From NCBI GenBank assembly GCA_014529385.2, contig CM043956.1, forward strand, positions 86,601,721-86,665,720: a stretch of 64,000 nucleotides of DNA. The letters run 5' to 3'. The first letter of the stretch is position 1, and every line of letters begins with the position of its first letter. The notes beneath the pieces were generated by a model. It saw only the letters and a program-made list of their open reading frames with translations, made no database searches and was not told the origin of the DNA. This DNA comes from Adiantum capillus-veneris. Lineage: Eukaryota; Streptophyta; Polypodiopsida; Polypodiales; Pteridaceae. Position numbers and translations under genes: made by a program. Of this stretch, positions 22,177-36,800 are shown in pieces.

Positions 22177-24829
22177 GTGTCCCCATTTCCAAAAAGTCCT
22201 CCATTGACAGAGGATGTTGTTGTTGTTCTTCTTCTTCTCTTTGTGGAGAGCACTCCTCTGTAATAGGAACAATGTCATCTGATTGCGAAGTGGATTGTTG
22301 AAGTCCAGCTCATTTTTCTATATCTTCATGAGACTTAGCAAAGTCTAGCAGCATGGTCTCCACGTTTTTTGTCTCCTCCACACTATCAATTAAGCATATA
22401 ACTTCTTTTTTCTGTTGTATTCCTTCTTGTGCAACCAAGGAGCCATCACCAAAAACATCAACAAGCTTGCAGTCTTCAAAAAAATATGTACGAATGTAGT
22501 GCTTGACCAAAGCTCTTCTTTTGGCCTCCAAATATTGCAAATCTGACATATCGTTATCTGCTACTTGAAGAAGAGAACAATCAATTGGCATGGGATGTTC
22601 CTCTGATCTTCTTCTCAGGTCTTCAAATGCATTGCCTTGTCCCAAGAAGGCAATAACTGTTAGGAATTTAATTGCTCCTTTGCAAGGAGCTGATGGAAAG
22701 TGATGCAATGCACCACAACAATGGTAGCTCAGATTATCTCCCATGGCGTGAAAGGCACATTGCAATTTTGTGAAGTTAGTGAGATCCACAAATGCAAGAA
22801 AGACAAATCCAGGATCTGTTGACCCTCCAGCAATAGCCAAGATCCCATCCAAAGCATTGTTAAATGTCTCCTCACTCCACTTCAAATTGCCTCCAATGTT
22901 TTTTGTCATATCTAAAACACATAAGCCGATAGGCACTTTATTATTGAAGTGGCGCATCAAGTAGAGATTGCCTTCCATTTGTAGGCTCACCACATAGATT
23001 GACCATGGCAAATCTCTAGGCTCAGTTTTCTCCTTTTGAAGGTGAATTGCCCATTGCATGTATTTTATTGCTCCATCTGGAAAAGCCATTTTCTTTGTTC
23101 CATGCGTCAAACAAGATTTGATCCATTCCTCACATAGCATTAAAATTGTTTTATAAACAACATCATTGATGTTATACATTTTGACCACCTCCTCCCAGTC
23201 TTTACATGGTGAAGACTCATTCAAACTGTTGAAGCCTTCAAGAAGTGCATCTTGAATCAATTTGTCTTGCTTCAACTGCTTGATTCGATCATACATGTCA
23301 GTTGCATCACCATCCTTTGCACTCTTTCACAGTAAAATCTTCTCATCTCTAATCTCTTCTTGAATAGTCTTTACCTCTGATTCCTCAAGGCCACAAAGGT
23401 ATCTAAATACAGTTGTTGGGGGTTTCTTATTCTCCTCTTCTAGCTTTTCAATGATTTCTATCCAGCAATCATAAACTAAATCAGAGTACGTGACCATGTG
23501 TGCCTGTTTAGCAATCCAACTTACTGCTGCACTCATTCTTTCCAATCGAACAAAATCCTAAAAAGAAATAGAGAAATAATTAAACTATTGAGCAAGATTT
23601 GTTAATTAAATACTATCAAAAAGACAAAGAAAATAACTTACATCCCATCTGGCACGAGATGCATGTCCCTCTGCAATTCCACTTGCTGCCTTTGGTGGTC
23701 GTCCTGAGAAGATCCATTGACTCCGTAAATGTCTCAATATTTGGCTGTAAGGTTGCTTGACATACAATGCCTGAGCCTCCTCATTTGCAATGGCAGATAT
23801 AGCAGTTGCAACAAATGGAGGAGCATTCACAACAATGCGAGCCTTTCTAAATTTATACACGCTAATCAGTCTTTCAAATATCTCTTTGTTGTTTTGTTCA
23901 TTGTGAAGCAAAACTTTTGCAGCATAGATTGAATGCTGCCCATCAAGAATCCAATAATGATAATCTTTAATTTTTTGCTCCTCTACCTCTTCTACTGCCA
24001 AAGGAGTCCCCTTCTTTGATTTTGCATTTCGAACAGGCATCAAATATGCACATGCTGCAGGCTTGGTCGTACTCCGTGAAAATCCAAATAACACACTTTC
24101 AGTGTGTTTTTTATCCATAATACGTGCATTATAGTGATCAGGAGCAAGCCAACAATTTTGAATAGGGATATCAAATTCCCTATATTGGAAAGGAAAATAA
24201 TTTATGTACTTATTCATTCCACCTGTATCTTTTTCTTGTCCTTTCATGGCCTCAGCTTCTAAAACATCTGGATCCACAATTCTCATCTTTGACATTGAAC
24301 CCTCTGTTGATGAGGATGCCAAAGATGCCTTGTCTACATCCAAAATGGAACTAGTTCGCTTAGCTTCTACTTTTTGCACTTTTGCTTGCTTCTTTGTGGA
24401 TGGTGGTCGTGAAGATTTCACCTTTTTTCGTTGTAGTGTGGCAATGATGGAGCTTTGAAGTTGATCTGCTATGATGTTTGGATTTGATTCTGCAAACTTC
24501 CATCCTCGAGAAAACATTGTCTCTTCTTTGTTTCTAGACATGAGCTCCAATGCATATGCTCCTGGAGATAGTTGAAATTCTAGATTCATTGGAACAAGAA
24601 TGTCAATGCATTCCACCTCCGGATGACTATCAACTACAGAGACAGATGCTTCCACAACTTGTCCAACATCTTCAAACAAGCTTTCATTCTCCTTTTTGGC
24701 AATAAATAGATGCACCTTATGAAATTGTGCACCCTCTATACCATGTATATCCAAATACCATTTCCTAAGATCATTGCAAGTATAGTCAACTGAGACAGCA
24801 ACCCTTGCAACCTGTTTTTTTGGAGCCAT
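22177..24829 (-). pseudogene. ParB-like (DGQH) plus DNA-methyltransferase-like protein, two TGA interruptions
   Basis: Start ATG at 24827-24829 (MAPKKQVAR). Exon 1 runs to 23642 (GTAAGT donor); exon 2 starts at 23557 after a T-rich run ending in TTTTTAG. Joining them preserves the frame. Residues 1-130 are an unrecognised globular region and 130-190 a Lys/Ser-rich linker. Residues ~215-390 resemble a ParB/sulfiredoxin-fold domain: LAPDHYNARIMD, then a KPAACAYLMPV strand, then YWILDGQHSIYAAK, like the ParB box (i)iDGeHR..Aa, with Arg replaced by Ser. Exon 2 continues through TGA (23327-23329) into a region laid out like a beta-class amino-methyltransferase: VPIGLCVLDMTKNIG where DPPY would be, DPGFVFLAFVDLTNF, then CKLVDVFGDGSLVAQ and a downstream ICLID, as in motif I (DxFxGxG...D). 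DPPY is not preserved, so activity is doubtful. A second TGA (22310-22312) precedes a Gln/Glu-rich tail. The methyltransferase reading is inference from motif order. Confidence 0.55.
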
Positions 24830-24899
24830 CTTTCCTGAAACAAAAAAAACCAAATGTTATTTTAACATATACTTTTTTGTAATGAATTAAGTTTGTGTG

Positions 24900-27800
24900 A
24901 ATACAAGGTCCACCACTTGTTCAAGCTAGATCTAAGCAAGTATACATAGTGATCTTTAAGCTAGTAAACTAAGGGAAGGGAGAAGTAAGGTCCACCACTT
25001 GTCCAAGCTCAGCTCTAGACAACATGGAGAGATTCGAGGTCTACTAATTGTCTAATATAGGCTAACTATATTGAAACATAGAGAGAAGCAAAGGTCCACC
25101 ACTTGTCCAATCTAGGGTCCATTGAAACATGGAGAGAAGGATGCTCCACCATTTGTCCAAAATAGGCTCCATTGAAACATGAAGAGAAGCAATATGCACC
25201 ATGTCTTTGAGATGCTAGGCTCCATTGAAATACCTTAAACCCATGATATTTTGTATATGTGGGGTTTAAATTCAAGGTCCACCACTTGTCCAACCTATTA
25301 TCCCTAGTAGCATGAGTGGTTTGGTCTCAAGATTCACCACTTTTCCACTCTATGTCATTATATTAAGAAGATCTGGGTGTTAAGGTCCACCACTTGTCCA
25401 ACCTATAAGGCTATATCTAAAATGGTATTATTTACCACCACTTGGAATGCACATGATAGGTTTTACATAGGGGTCTGGTTCCAAGGTCCACCACTTGTCC
25501 AAGCTAACTCTATTGAAACATAGAGAGAATCAAAGGTCCACCACTTGTCCAAGCTAGGCTCCATTGAAACATGGAGAGAAGGATGCTCCACCATTTGTCC
25601 AAGCCAGGTTCGATTGAAACATGAAGAGAAGCAAGCTGCACCATGTCTCCAAAATGCTAGGCTCCATTGAAATATCTTAAACCCATGATATTTCGTACAT
25701 GGGGGGTTTACATTCAAGGTCCACCACTTGTCCAACCTATTATCACTAGTAGCATGAGTGGTTTGGTCTCAAGATTCACCACTTTTCCACTCTATGTCAT
25801 TATATTAAGAAGATCTGGGTGTTAAGGTCCACCACTTGTCCAACCTATAAGGCTATATCTTAAAGGGTATTCTTTCTCACCACTTGGAATGACCATGATA
25901 GGTTTTACATGGGGGTTTGGTTCCAAGGTCCACCACTTGTCCAAGCTAACTCTATTGAAACATAGAGAGAAGCAAAGGTCCACCACTTGTCCAAGCTAGG
26001 GTCCATTGAAACATGGAGAGAAGGATGCTCCACCATTTGTCCAAGATAGGCTCCATTGAAACATGAAGAGAAGCAAGCTGCACCATGTCTCCAAGATGCT
26101 AAGATCCATTGAAATACCTTAAACCCACGATATTTTGTACATGGGGAGTTTACATTCAAGGTCCACCACTTGTCCAACCTATTATCTCTAGTAGCATGAG
26201 TGGTTTGGTCTCAAGATTCACCACTTTTCCACTCTATGTCATTACGTTAAGAAGATCTGGGTGTTAAGGTCGACCACTTGTCCAACCTATAAGGGTATAT
26301 CTTAAAGGGTATTCTTTCTCACCACTTGAAATGTCCATGATATGTTTTACATGGGGGTTTGGTTCCAAGGTCCACCACTTGTCCAAGCTAACTCTATTGA
26401 AACATAGAGAGAAACAAAGGTCCACCACTTGTCCAAGCTAGGCTCCATTGAAACATGGAGAGAAGGATGCTCTACCATTTGTCGAAGCTAACTCTATTGA
26501 AACATGGGGGGTTTACATTCAAGGTCCACCACTTGTCCAACCTATTAACGCTAGTAGCATGAGTGGTTTGGTCTCAAGATTCACCACTTTTTCACTCTAT
26601 GTCATTATATTAAGAATATTTGGGTGTTAAGGTCCACCACTTGTCCAACCTATAAGGCTATATCTTAAGGGTTATTCTTTCTCACCACTTGGAGTGACCA
26701 TGATAGGTTTTACATGGGGGTTTGTTCCAAGGTCCACCACTTGTCCAAGATAACTCTATTGAAACATAGAGAGAAGCAAAGGTCCACCACTTGTCCAAGC
26801 TAGGGTCCATTGAAACATGGAGAGAAGGATGCTCCACCATTTGTCCAAGATACGCTCCATTGAAACATGAAGAGAAGCAAGCTACACCATGTCTCCAAGA
26901 TGCTAGCTCCATTGAAATACCTTAAACCCATGATATTTCGTACATGGGGGGTTTACATTCAAGGTCCACCACTTGTCCAACCTATTATCTCTAGTAGCAT
27001 GAGTGGTTTGGTCTCAAGATTCACCACTTTTCCACTCTATGTCATTATATTAAGAATATCTGGGTGCTAAGGTCCACCACTTGTCCAACCTATAAGGCTA
27101 TATCTTAAACTTTATTCTTTCTCACCACTTGGAGTTACCATGATAGGTTTTACATGGGAGTTTGGTTCCAAGGCCCACCACTTGTCCAAGCTAACTCTAT
27201 TGAAACATAGAGAGAAGCAAAGGTCCACCACTTGTCCAAGCTAGGCTCCATTGAAACATGGAGAGAAGGATGCTCCACCATTTGTCAAGATAGGCTCCAT
27301 TGAAACATGAAGAGAAGCAAGCTGCACCATGTCTCCAAGATGCTAGGCTCCATTGAAATACCTTAAACCCATGATATTTCTACATGGGGGGTTTACATTC
27401 AAGGTCCACCACTTGTCCAACCTATTATCCTTAGTAGCATGAGTGGTTTGGTCTCAAGATTCACCACTTTTCCACTCTATGTCGTTATATTAAGAAGATC
27501 TAGGTTTTAAGGTCGACCACTTGTCCAACCTATAAGGCTAGATCTTAAAGGGTATTATTTCTCACCACTTGGAATGACCATGATATGTTTTACATGGGGG
27601 TTTGGTTCCAAGGTCCACCACTTGTCCAAGCTAACTCTATGGAAACATAGAGAGAAGCAAAGGTCCACCACTTGTCCAAGCTAGGCTCCATTGAGACATT
27701 TAGAGAAGGATGATCCCCCATTGGTGGAAGATAGGCTCCATTGAAACATGAAGAGAAGCAAGTTGCACCATGTCTCCAAGATTGTAGGCTTCATCGAAAT

Positions 27801-30800
27801 ACCTTAAACCCAGGATATTTTGTACATGGGGGGTTTACATTCAAGGCCACCACTTGTCCAAGCTATTATCGCTAGTAGCATGAGTGGTTTTGTCTCAAGA
27901 TTCACCACTTTTCCACTCTATGTCATTATATTAAGAATATGTGGTGTTAAGGTCCACCACTTGTCCAACCTATAAGTCTATATCTTAAAGGTTATTCTTT
28001 CTTACCACTTGGAGTGACCATGATAGTTTTTACATGGGGGTTTGGTTCCAAGTCCACCACTTGTCCAAGCTAACTCTATTGAAATAGAGAGAAGCAAAGG
28101 TCCACCACTTGTCCAAGCTAGGCTCCATTGAAACATGGAGAGAAGGATGCTCCACCATTTGTCCAAGATAACTCCATTGAAACATGACGAGAAGCAAGTT
28201 GCACCATGTCTCAAGATGCTAGGCTCCATCAAAAAACATTAAACCCATGATATGTCATAGATGAGGGGTTTACATTCAAGGTCCAACACTTGTCCAAGTT
28301 ATTATTGGTAGTAGCCTGAGTGAATTGGTCTCAAGATTCACCACTTTTCCACTCTATGTCATTATATTAAGATATGTGGGTGTTAAGGTCCACCACTTGT
28401 CCAACCTATAAGGCTACATCTTCAAGGTTATTCTTTCTTACCACTTGGAGTGACCATGATAGGTTTACATGGTGGTTTGGTTCCAAGGTCCACCACTTGT
28501 CCAAGCTTACTCTATTGAATTATAGAGAGAAACAAAGGTCCACCACTTGTCCAAGCTAGGCTCCATTGAAACATGGAGAGAAGGATGCTCCACCATTTGT
28601 CGAAGCTAAGTCTATTGAAACATGGGGGGTTTACGTTCAAGGTCCACCACTTGTCCAAGCTATTACCGCTAGTAGCATGAGTGGTTTTGTCTCAAGATTC
28701 ACCACTTTATCACTCTATGTCATTATATTAGAATATCTGGGTGTTAAGGTCCACCACTTGTCCAACCTATAAGGCTATATCTTAAAGGTTATTCTTTCTC
28801 ACTACTTGGAGTGACCATGATAGGTTTTACATGGGGGTTTGGTTCCAAGGTCCACCACTTGTCCAAGCTAACTCTATTGAAACATAGAGAGAAGCAAAGG
28901 TCCACCACTTGTCAAGCTAGGGTCCATTGAAACATGGAGAGAAGGATGCTCCACCATTTGTCCAAGATAGGCTCCATTGAAACATGAGGAGAAGCAAGGT
29001 GCACCATGTCTCCAAGATGCTAGGCTCCATCGAAATACTTAAACCCACGATATTTCGTAGATGGGGGTTTACATTCAAGGTCCACCACTTGTCCAAGCTA
29101 TTATTGCTAGTAGCTGAGTGGTTTGGTCTCAAGATTCACCACTTTTCCACTCTATGTCATTATATTAAGAATATGCGGTGTTAAGGTCCACCACTTGTCC
29201 AACCTATAAGGCTATATCTTAAAGGTTATTCTTTCTCACCACTTGGAGTGACCATGATAGGTTTTACATGGGGGTTTTGTTCCAAGGTCCACCACTTGTC
29301 CAAGCTAACTCTATTGAAACATAGAGAGAAACAAAGGTCCACCACTTGTCCAAGCTAGGCTCCATTGAAACATGGAGAGAAGGATGCTCCACCATTTGTC
29401 CAAGATAGTCTATTGAAACATGGTGGATTTAAATTCCAGGTCCACCAGTTGTCCAAACTATTATCGCCAGTAGCATGAGTGGTTTTGTCTCAAGATTCAC
29501 CACTTTTTCACTCTATGTCATTATATTAAGAATATTTGGGTGTTAAGGTCCACCACTTGTCCAACCTATAAGGCTACATCTTAAAGGTTATTCTTTCTTA
29601 CCACTTGGAGTGACCATGATAGGTTTTACATGGGGGTTTGGTTCCAAGGTCCACCACTTGTCCAAGCTAACTCTATTGAAACATAGAGAGAAGCAAAGGT
29701 CCACCACTTGTCCAAGCTAGGGTCCATTGAAACATGGAGAGAAGGATGCTCCACCATTTGTCCAAGATAGGCTCCATTGAAACATGAAGAGAAGCAAGCT
29801 GCACCATGTCTCCAAGATGCTAGGCTCCATCGAAATACATTAAACCCACGATATTTCGTAGATGGGGTTTACATTCAAGGTCCACCACTTGTCCAAGCTA
29901 TTATCGCTAGTAGCATGAGTGGTTTTGTCTCAAGATTCACCACTTTTCCACTCTATGTCATTATATTAAGAATATGTGGGTGTTAAGGTCCACCACTTGT
30001 CCAACCTATAAGGCTATATCTTAAAGGTTATTCTTTCTTACCACTTGGAGTGACCATGATAGGTTTTACATGGGGGTTTGGTTCCAAGGTCCACCACTTG
30101 TCCAAGCTAACTCTATTGAAACATAGAGAGAAGCAAAGGTCCACCACTTGTCCAAGCTAGGGTCCATTGAAACATGGAGAGAAGGATGCTCCACCATTTG
30201 TCCAAGATAGGCTCCATTGAAACATGACGAGAAGCAAGCTGCACCATGTCTCCAAGATGCTAGGCTCCATCGAAAAACATTAAACCCACGATATGTCGTA
30301 GATGAGGGTTTACATTCAAGGTCCACCACTTGTCCAAGCTATTATTGGTAGTAGCCTGAGTGGTTTGGTCTCAAGATTCACCACTTTTCCACTCTATGTC
30401 ATTATATTAAAATATGTGGGTGTTAGGTCCACCACTTGTCCAACCTATAAGGCTACATCTTAAAGGTTATTCTTTCTTACCACTTGGAGTGACCATGATA
30501 GGTTTTACATGGGGTTTGGTTCCAAGGTCCACCACTTGTCCAAACTCTATTGAAACATAGAGAGAAGCAAAGGTCCACCACTTGTCCAAGCTAGGCTCCA
30601 TTGAAACATGGAGAGAAGGATGCTCCACCATTTGTCCAAGCTAACCTATTGAAACATGGGGGTTTACGTTCAAGGTCCACCACTTTTCCAAGCTATTACC
30701 GCTAGTAGGATGAGTGGTTTTGTCTCAAGATTCACCACTTTTTCACTCTATGTCATTATATTAAGAATATTTGGGTGTTAAGGTCCACCACTTGTCCAAC

Positions 30801-33800
30801 CTATAAGGCTATATCTTAAAGGTTATTCTTTCTACCACTTGGAGTGACCATGATAGGTTTTACATGGGGGTTTGGTTCCAAGGTCCACCACTTGTCCAAG
30901 CTAACTCTATTGAAACATAGAGAGAAGCAAAGGTCCACCACTTGTCCAAGCTAGGCTCCATTGAAACATGGAGAGAAGGATGCTCCACCATTTGTCCAAG
31001 CTAACTCCATTGAAACATGGGGGTTTACGTTCAAGGTCCACCACTTTTCCAAGCTATTATTGCTAGTAGCATGAGTGGTTTTGTCTCAAGATTCACCACT
31101 TTTTCACTCTATGTCATTATATTAAGAATATTTGGGTGTTAAGGTCCACCACTTGTCCAACCTATAAGGCTATATCTTAAAGGTTATTCTTTTTACCACT
31201 TGGAGTGACCATGATAGGTTTTACATGGGGTTTGGTTCCAAGGTCCACCACTTGTCCAAGCTAACTCTATTGAAACATAGAGAGAAGCAAAGGTCCACCA
31301 CTTGTCCAAGCTAGGGTCCATTGAAACATGGAGAGAAGGATGCTCCACCATTTGTCCAAGATAGGCTCCATTGAAACATGAAGAGAAGCAAGCTGCACCA
31401 TGTCTCCAAGATGCTAGGCTCATCGAAATACATTAAACCCACGATATTTTGTACATGGGGGTTTACATTCAAGGTCCACCACTTGTCCAAGCTATTATTG
31501 CTAGTAGCATGAGTGGTTTTGTCTCAAGATTCACCACTTTTCCACTCTATGTCATTATATTAAGAATATGTGTGGTGTTAAGGTCCACCACTTGTCCAAC
31601 CTATAAGGCTATATCTTAAAGGTTATTCTTTCTTACCACTTGGAGTGACCATGATAGGTTTTACATGGGGGTTTGGTTCCAAGGTCCACCACTTGTCCAA
31701 GCTAACTCTATTGAAACATAGAGAGAAGCAAAGGTCCACCACTTGTCCAAGCTAGGGTCCATTGAAACATGGAGAGAAGGATGCTCCACCATTTGTCCAA
31801 GATAGGCTCCATTGAAACATGACGAGAAGCAAGCTGCACCATGTCTCCAAGATGCTAGGCTCCATCGAAAAACATTAAACCCACGATATTTCGTAGATGA
31901 GGGGTTTACATTCAAGGTCCAACACTTGTCCAAGCTATTATTTAGTAGCCTGAGTGGTTTGGTCTCAAGATTCACCACTTTTCCACTCTATGTCATTATT
32001 AAAAATATGTGCGTGTTAAGGTCCACCACTTGTCCAACCTATAAGGCTACATCTTAAAGGTTATTCTTTCTACCACTTGGAGTGACCATGATAGGTTTTA
32101 CATGGGGTTTGGTTCCAAGGTCCACCACTTGTCCAAGCTAACTCTATTGAAACATAGAGAGAATCAAAGGTCCACCACTTGTCCAAGCTAGGCTCCATTG
32201 AAACATGGAGAGAAGGATGCTCCACCATTTGTCCGAAGCTAACTCTATTGAAACATGGGGGTTTACGTTCAAGGTCCACCACTTGTCCAAGCTATTACGC
32301 TAGTAGCATGAGTGGTTTTGTCTCAAGATTCACCACTTTTCACTCTATGTCATTATATTAAGAATATTTGGGTGTTAAGGTCCACCACTTGTCCAACCTA
32401 TAAGGTATATCTTAAAGGTTATTCTTTCTCACCACTTGGAGTGACCATGATAGGTTTTACATGGGGGTTTGGTTCCAAGGTCCACCACTTGTCCAAAGCT
32501 AACTCTATTGAAACATAGAGAGAAGCAAAGGTCCACCACTTGTCCAAGCTAGGGTCCATTGAAACATGGAGAGAAGGATGCTCCACCATTTGTCCAAGAT
32601 AGGCTCCATTGAAACAAAGAGAAGCAAGCTGCACCATGTCTCCAAGATGCTAGGCTCATCGAAATACCTTAAACCCACGATATTTTGTACATGGGGGGTT
32701 TACATTCAAGGTCCACCACTTGTCCAAGCTATTATCGCTAGTAGCATGAGTGGTTTTATCTCAAGATTCACCACTTTTCCACTCTATGTCATTATATTAA
32801 GAATATGTGGGTGTTAAGGTCCACCACTTGTCCAACCTATAAGTCTATATCTTAAAGGTTATTCTTTCTTACCACTTGGAGTGACCATGATAGGTTTTAC
32901 ATGGGGTTTGGTTCCAAGGTCCACCACTTGTCCAAGCTAACTCTATTGAAACAGAGAGAGAAGCAAAGGTCCACCACTTGTCCAAGCTAGGCTCCATTGA
33001 AACATGGAGAGAAGGATGCTCCACCATTTGTCCAAGATAGGCTCCATTGAAACATGACGAGAAGCAAGCTGCACCATGTCTCCAAGATGCTAGGCTCCAT
33101 CGAAAAACATTAAACCCACGATAGTCGTAGATGAGGGGTTTACATTCAAGGTCCAACACTTGTCCAAGCTATTATTGGTAGTAGCCTGAGTGGTTTGGTC
33201 TCAAGATTCACCACTTTTCCACTCTATGTCATTAATTAAAATATGTGGGTGTTAAGGTCCACCACTTGTCCAACCTATAAGGCTACATCTTAAAGGTTAT
33301 TCTTTCTTACCACTTGGAGTGACCATGATAGGTTTTACATGGGGGTTTGGTTCCAAGGTCCACCACTTGTCCAAGCTAACTCTATTGAATCATAGAGAGA
33401 AGCAAAGGTCCACCACTTGTCCAAGCTAGGCTCCATTGAAACATGGAGAGAAGGATGCTCCACCATTTGTCGAAGCTAACTCTATTGAAACATGGGGGGT
33501 TTACGTTCAAGGTCCACCACTTGTTCCAAGCTATTATCCGCTAGTAGCATGAGTGGTTTTGTCTCAAGATTCACCACTTTTTCACTCTATGTCATTATAT
33601 TAAGAATATTTGGGTGTTAAGGTCCACCACTTGTCCAACCTATAAGGCTATATCTTAAAGGTTATTCTTTCTCACCACTTGGAGTGACCATGATAGGTTT
33701 TACATTGGGGTTTGGTTCCAAGGTCCACCACTTGTCCAAGCTAACTCTATTGAACATAGAGAGAAGCAAAGGTCCACCACTTGTCCAAGCTAGGGTCCAT

Positions 33801-36800
33801 TGAAACATGGAGAGAAGGATGCTCCACCATTTGTCCAAGATAGGCTCCATTGAAACATGAAGAGAAGCAAGCTGCACCATGTCTCCAAGATGCTAGGCTC
33901 CATCGAAATACCTTAAACCCATGATATTTCGTACATGGGGGTTTACATTCAAGGTCCACCACTTGTCCAAGCTATTATCTCTAGTAGCATGAGTGGTTTT
34001 GTCTCAAGATTCACCACTTTTCCACTCTATGTCATTATATTAAGAATATTGGTGTTAAGGTCCACCACTTGTCCAACCTATAAGTCTATATCTTAAAGGT
34101 TATTCTTTCTTACCACTTGGAGTGACCATGATAGGTTTACATGGGGGTTTGGTTCCAAGGTCCACCACTTGTCCAAGCTAACTCTATTGAAACAGAGAGA
34201 GAAGCAAAGGTCCACCACTTGTCCAAGCTAGGCTCCATTGAAACATGGAGAGAAGGATGCTCCACCATTTGTCCAAGATAGGCTCCATTGAAACATGACG
34301 AGAAGCAAGCTGCACCATGTCTCCAAGATGCTAGGCTCCATCGAAACATTAAACCCACGATATTTCGTAGATGAGGGGTTTACATTCAGGTCCAACACTT
34401 GTTCCAAGCTATTATTGTAGTAGCCTGAGTGGTTTGGTCTCAAGATTCACCACTTTTCCACTCTATGTCATTATATTAAGAATATGTGGGTGTTAAGGTC
34501 CACCACTTGTCCAACCTATAAGGCTATATCTTAAGGTTATTCTTTCTTACCACTTGGAGTGACCATGATAGGTTTTACATGGGGTTTGGTTCCAAGGTCC
34601 ACCACTTGTCCAAGCTAACTCTATTGAAACATAGAGAGAAACAAAGGTCCACCACTTGTCCAAGCTAGGCTCCATTGAAACATGGAGAGAAGGATGCTCC
34701 ATCATTTGTCGAAGCTAAGTCTATTGAAACATGGGGGGTTTACGTTCAAGGTCCACCACTTGTCCAAGCTATTATCGCTAGTAGCATGAGTGGTTTGTCT
34801 CAAGATTCACCACTTTTTCACTCTATGTCATTATATTAAGAATATTTGGGTGTTAAGGTCCACCACTTGTCCAACCTATAAGGCTATATCTTAAAGATTA
34901 TTCTTTCTCACACTTGGAGTAACATGATAAGACAGCAAAGGTCCACCACTTGTCCAAGCTAGGGTCCATTGAAACATGGAGAGAAGGATAGCTCCACCAT
35001 TTGTCCAAGATAGGCTCCATTGAAACATGAAGAGAAGCAGGTGCACCATGTCTCCAAGATGCTAGGCTCCATCGAAATACCTTAAACCCACGATATTTGT
35101 AGATGGGTGTTTTACATTCAAGGTCCACCACTTGTCCAACCTATTATGGCTAGTAGCATGAGTGGGTTTGCTCTAAGGTTCACCACTTTTCCCACTCTCT
35201 GCCATTATATTAAAAATATATGGGTGTTAAGGTCCACCACTTGTCCAACCCTAAGGATATATCATAAGGTTTATCCTTTCTCACCACTTGAAGTGAACAT
35301 GATAGGTTTTACATGGGGGTTTGGTTCCAAGGTCCACCGCTTGTCCAAGCTTAACTCTATTGAAACATAGAGAGAAACAAAGGTCCACCACTTGTCCAAG
35401 CTAGGCTCCATTGAAACATGGAGAGAACGATGCTCCACCATTTGTCGAAGCTAAGTCTAATGAAACATGGGGGATTTACGTTCAAGGTCCACCAGTTGTC
35501 CAAGATATTATCGCTAGTAGAATGAGTGTTTTGTCTCAAATTCACCACTTTTTCACTCCATGTCATTATATTAAGAAATTTGGGTGTTAAGGTCCACCAC
35601 TTGTCCAACCTATAAGGCTATATCTCAAAGGTTATTTTTTTCACCACTTGGAGTGACCATGATAGGTTTTACATGGGGGTTTGGTTCCAAGGTCCACCAC
35701 TTGTCCAAGCTAACTCTATTGAAATCATAGAGAGAAGCAAAGGTCCACCACTTGTCCAAGCTAGGTCCATTGAAACATGGAGATAAGGATTCTCCACCAT
35801 TTTTCCAAGATAGGCTCCATCGAAAAATAAAGAGAAGCAAGCTGCACCATGTCTCCAAGATGCTAGGATTCATCGAAATACCTTAAACCAGATATTTGTA
35901 CATGGGGGGTTTACATTCAAGGGCCACCACTTGTCCAAGCTATTATCCCTAGTAGCATGAGTGGTTTTATCTCAAGATTCACAACTTTTCCACTCTATGT
36001 CAGTATATTAAGAATATGTGGTGTTAAGGTCCGCCACTTATCGAACCTATAAGTCTATATCTTAAAGGTTATTCTTTCTACCACTTGGAGTGACCATGAT
36101 AGGTTTTAACATGGGGGTTTGGTTCCAAGCTCCACCGCTTGTCCAAGCTAACTCTATTGAAATAGAGAGAGAAGCAAAGGTCCACCACTTGTCCAAGATA
36201 GGCTCCATTGAAACATGGAGAGAAGGATGCTCCACCATTTGTCCAAGATAGGCTCCATTGAAACATGACGATAAGCAAGCTGCACCATGTCTCCAAGATG
36301 CTAGGCTCCATCAAAAAACATTAAACCCACAATTGTCGTAGATGAGGGATTTACATTCAAGGTCCAACACTTGTCCAAGCTATTATTGGTAGTAGCCTGA
36401 GTGGTTTGGTCTCAAGTTCACCACTTTCCACTCTATGTCATTATGCTAAAAATATGTGGGTGTTAAGTTCCACCACTTTTCCAACCTATAAGGCTACATC
36501 TTAAAGGTTATTCTTTCGTACCACTTGGAATGACATGATAGGTTTTACATAGAGGTTTGGTTCCAAGGTCCACCACCTGTCCAAGCTAACTCTATTGAAT
36601 CATAGAGAGAAAGCAAAGGTCCACCACTTGTCCAAGCTAGGCTCCATTGAAACATGGAGAGAAGGATGCTACACCATTTCTCGAAGCTAACTCTATTGAA
36701 ACATGGGGGTTTACGTTCAAGGTCCACCACTTTTCCAAGCTATTAACGCTAGTAGCATGAGTGGTTTTGTCCTCAACATTCACCACTTTTTCACTCTATG

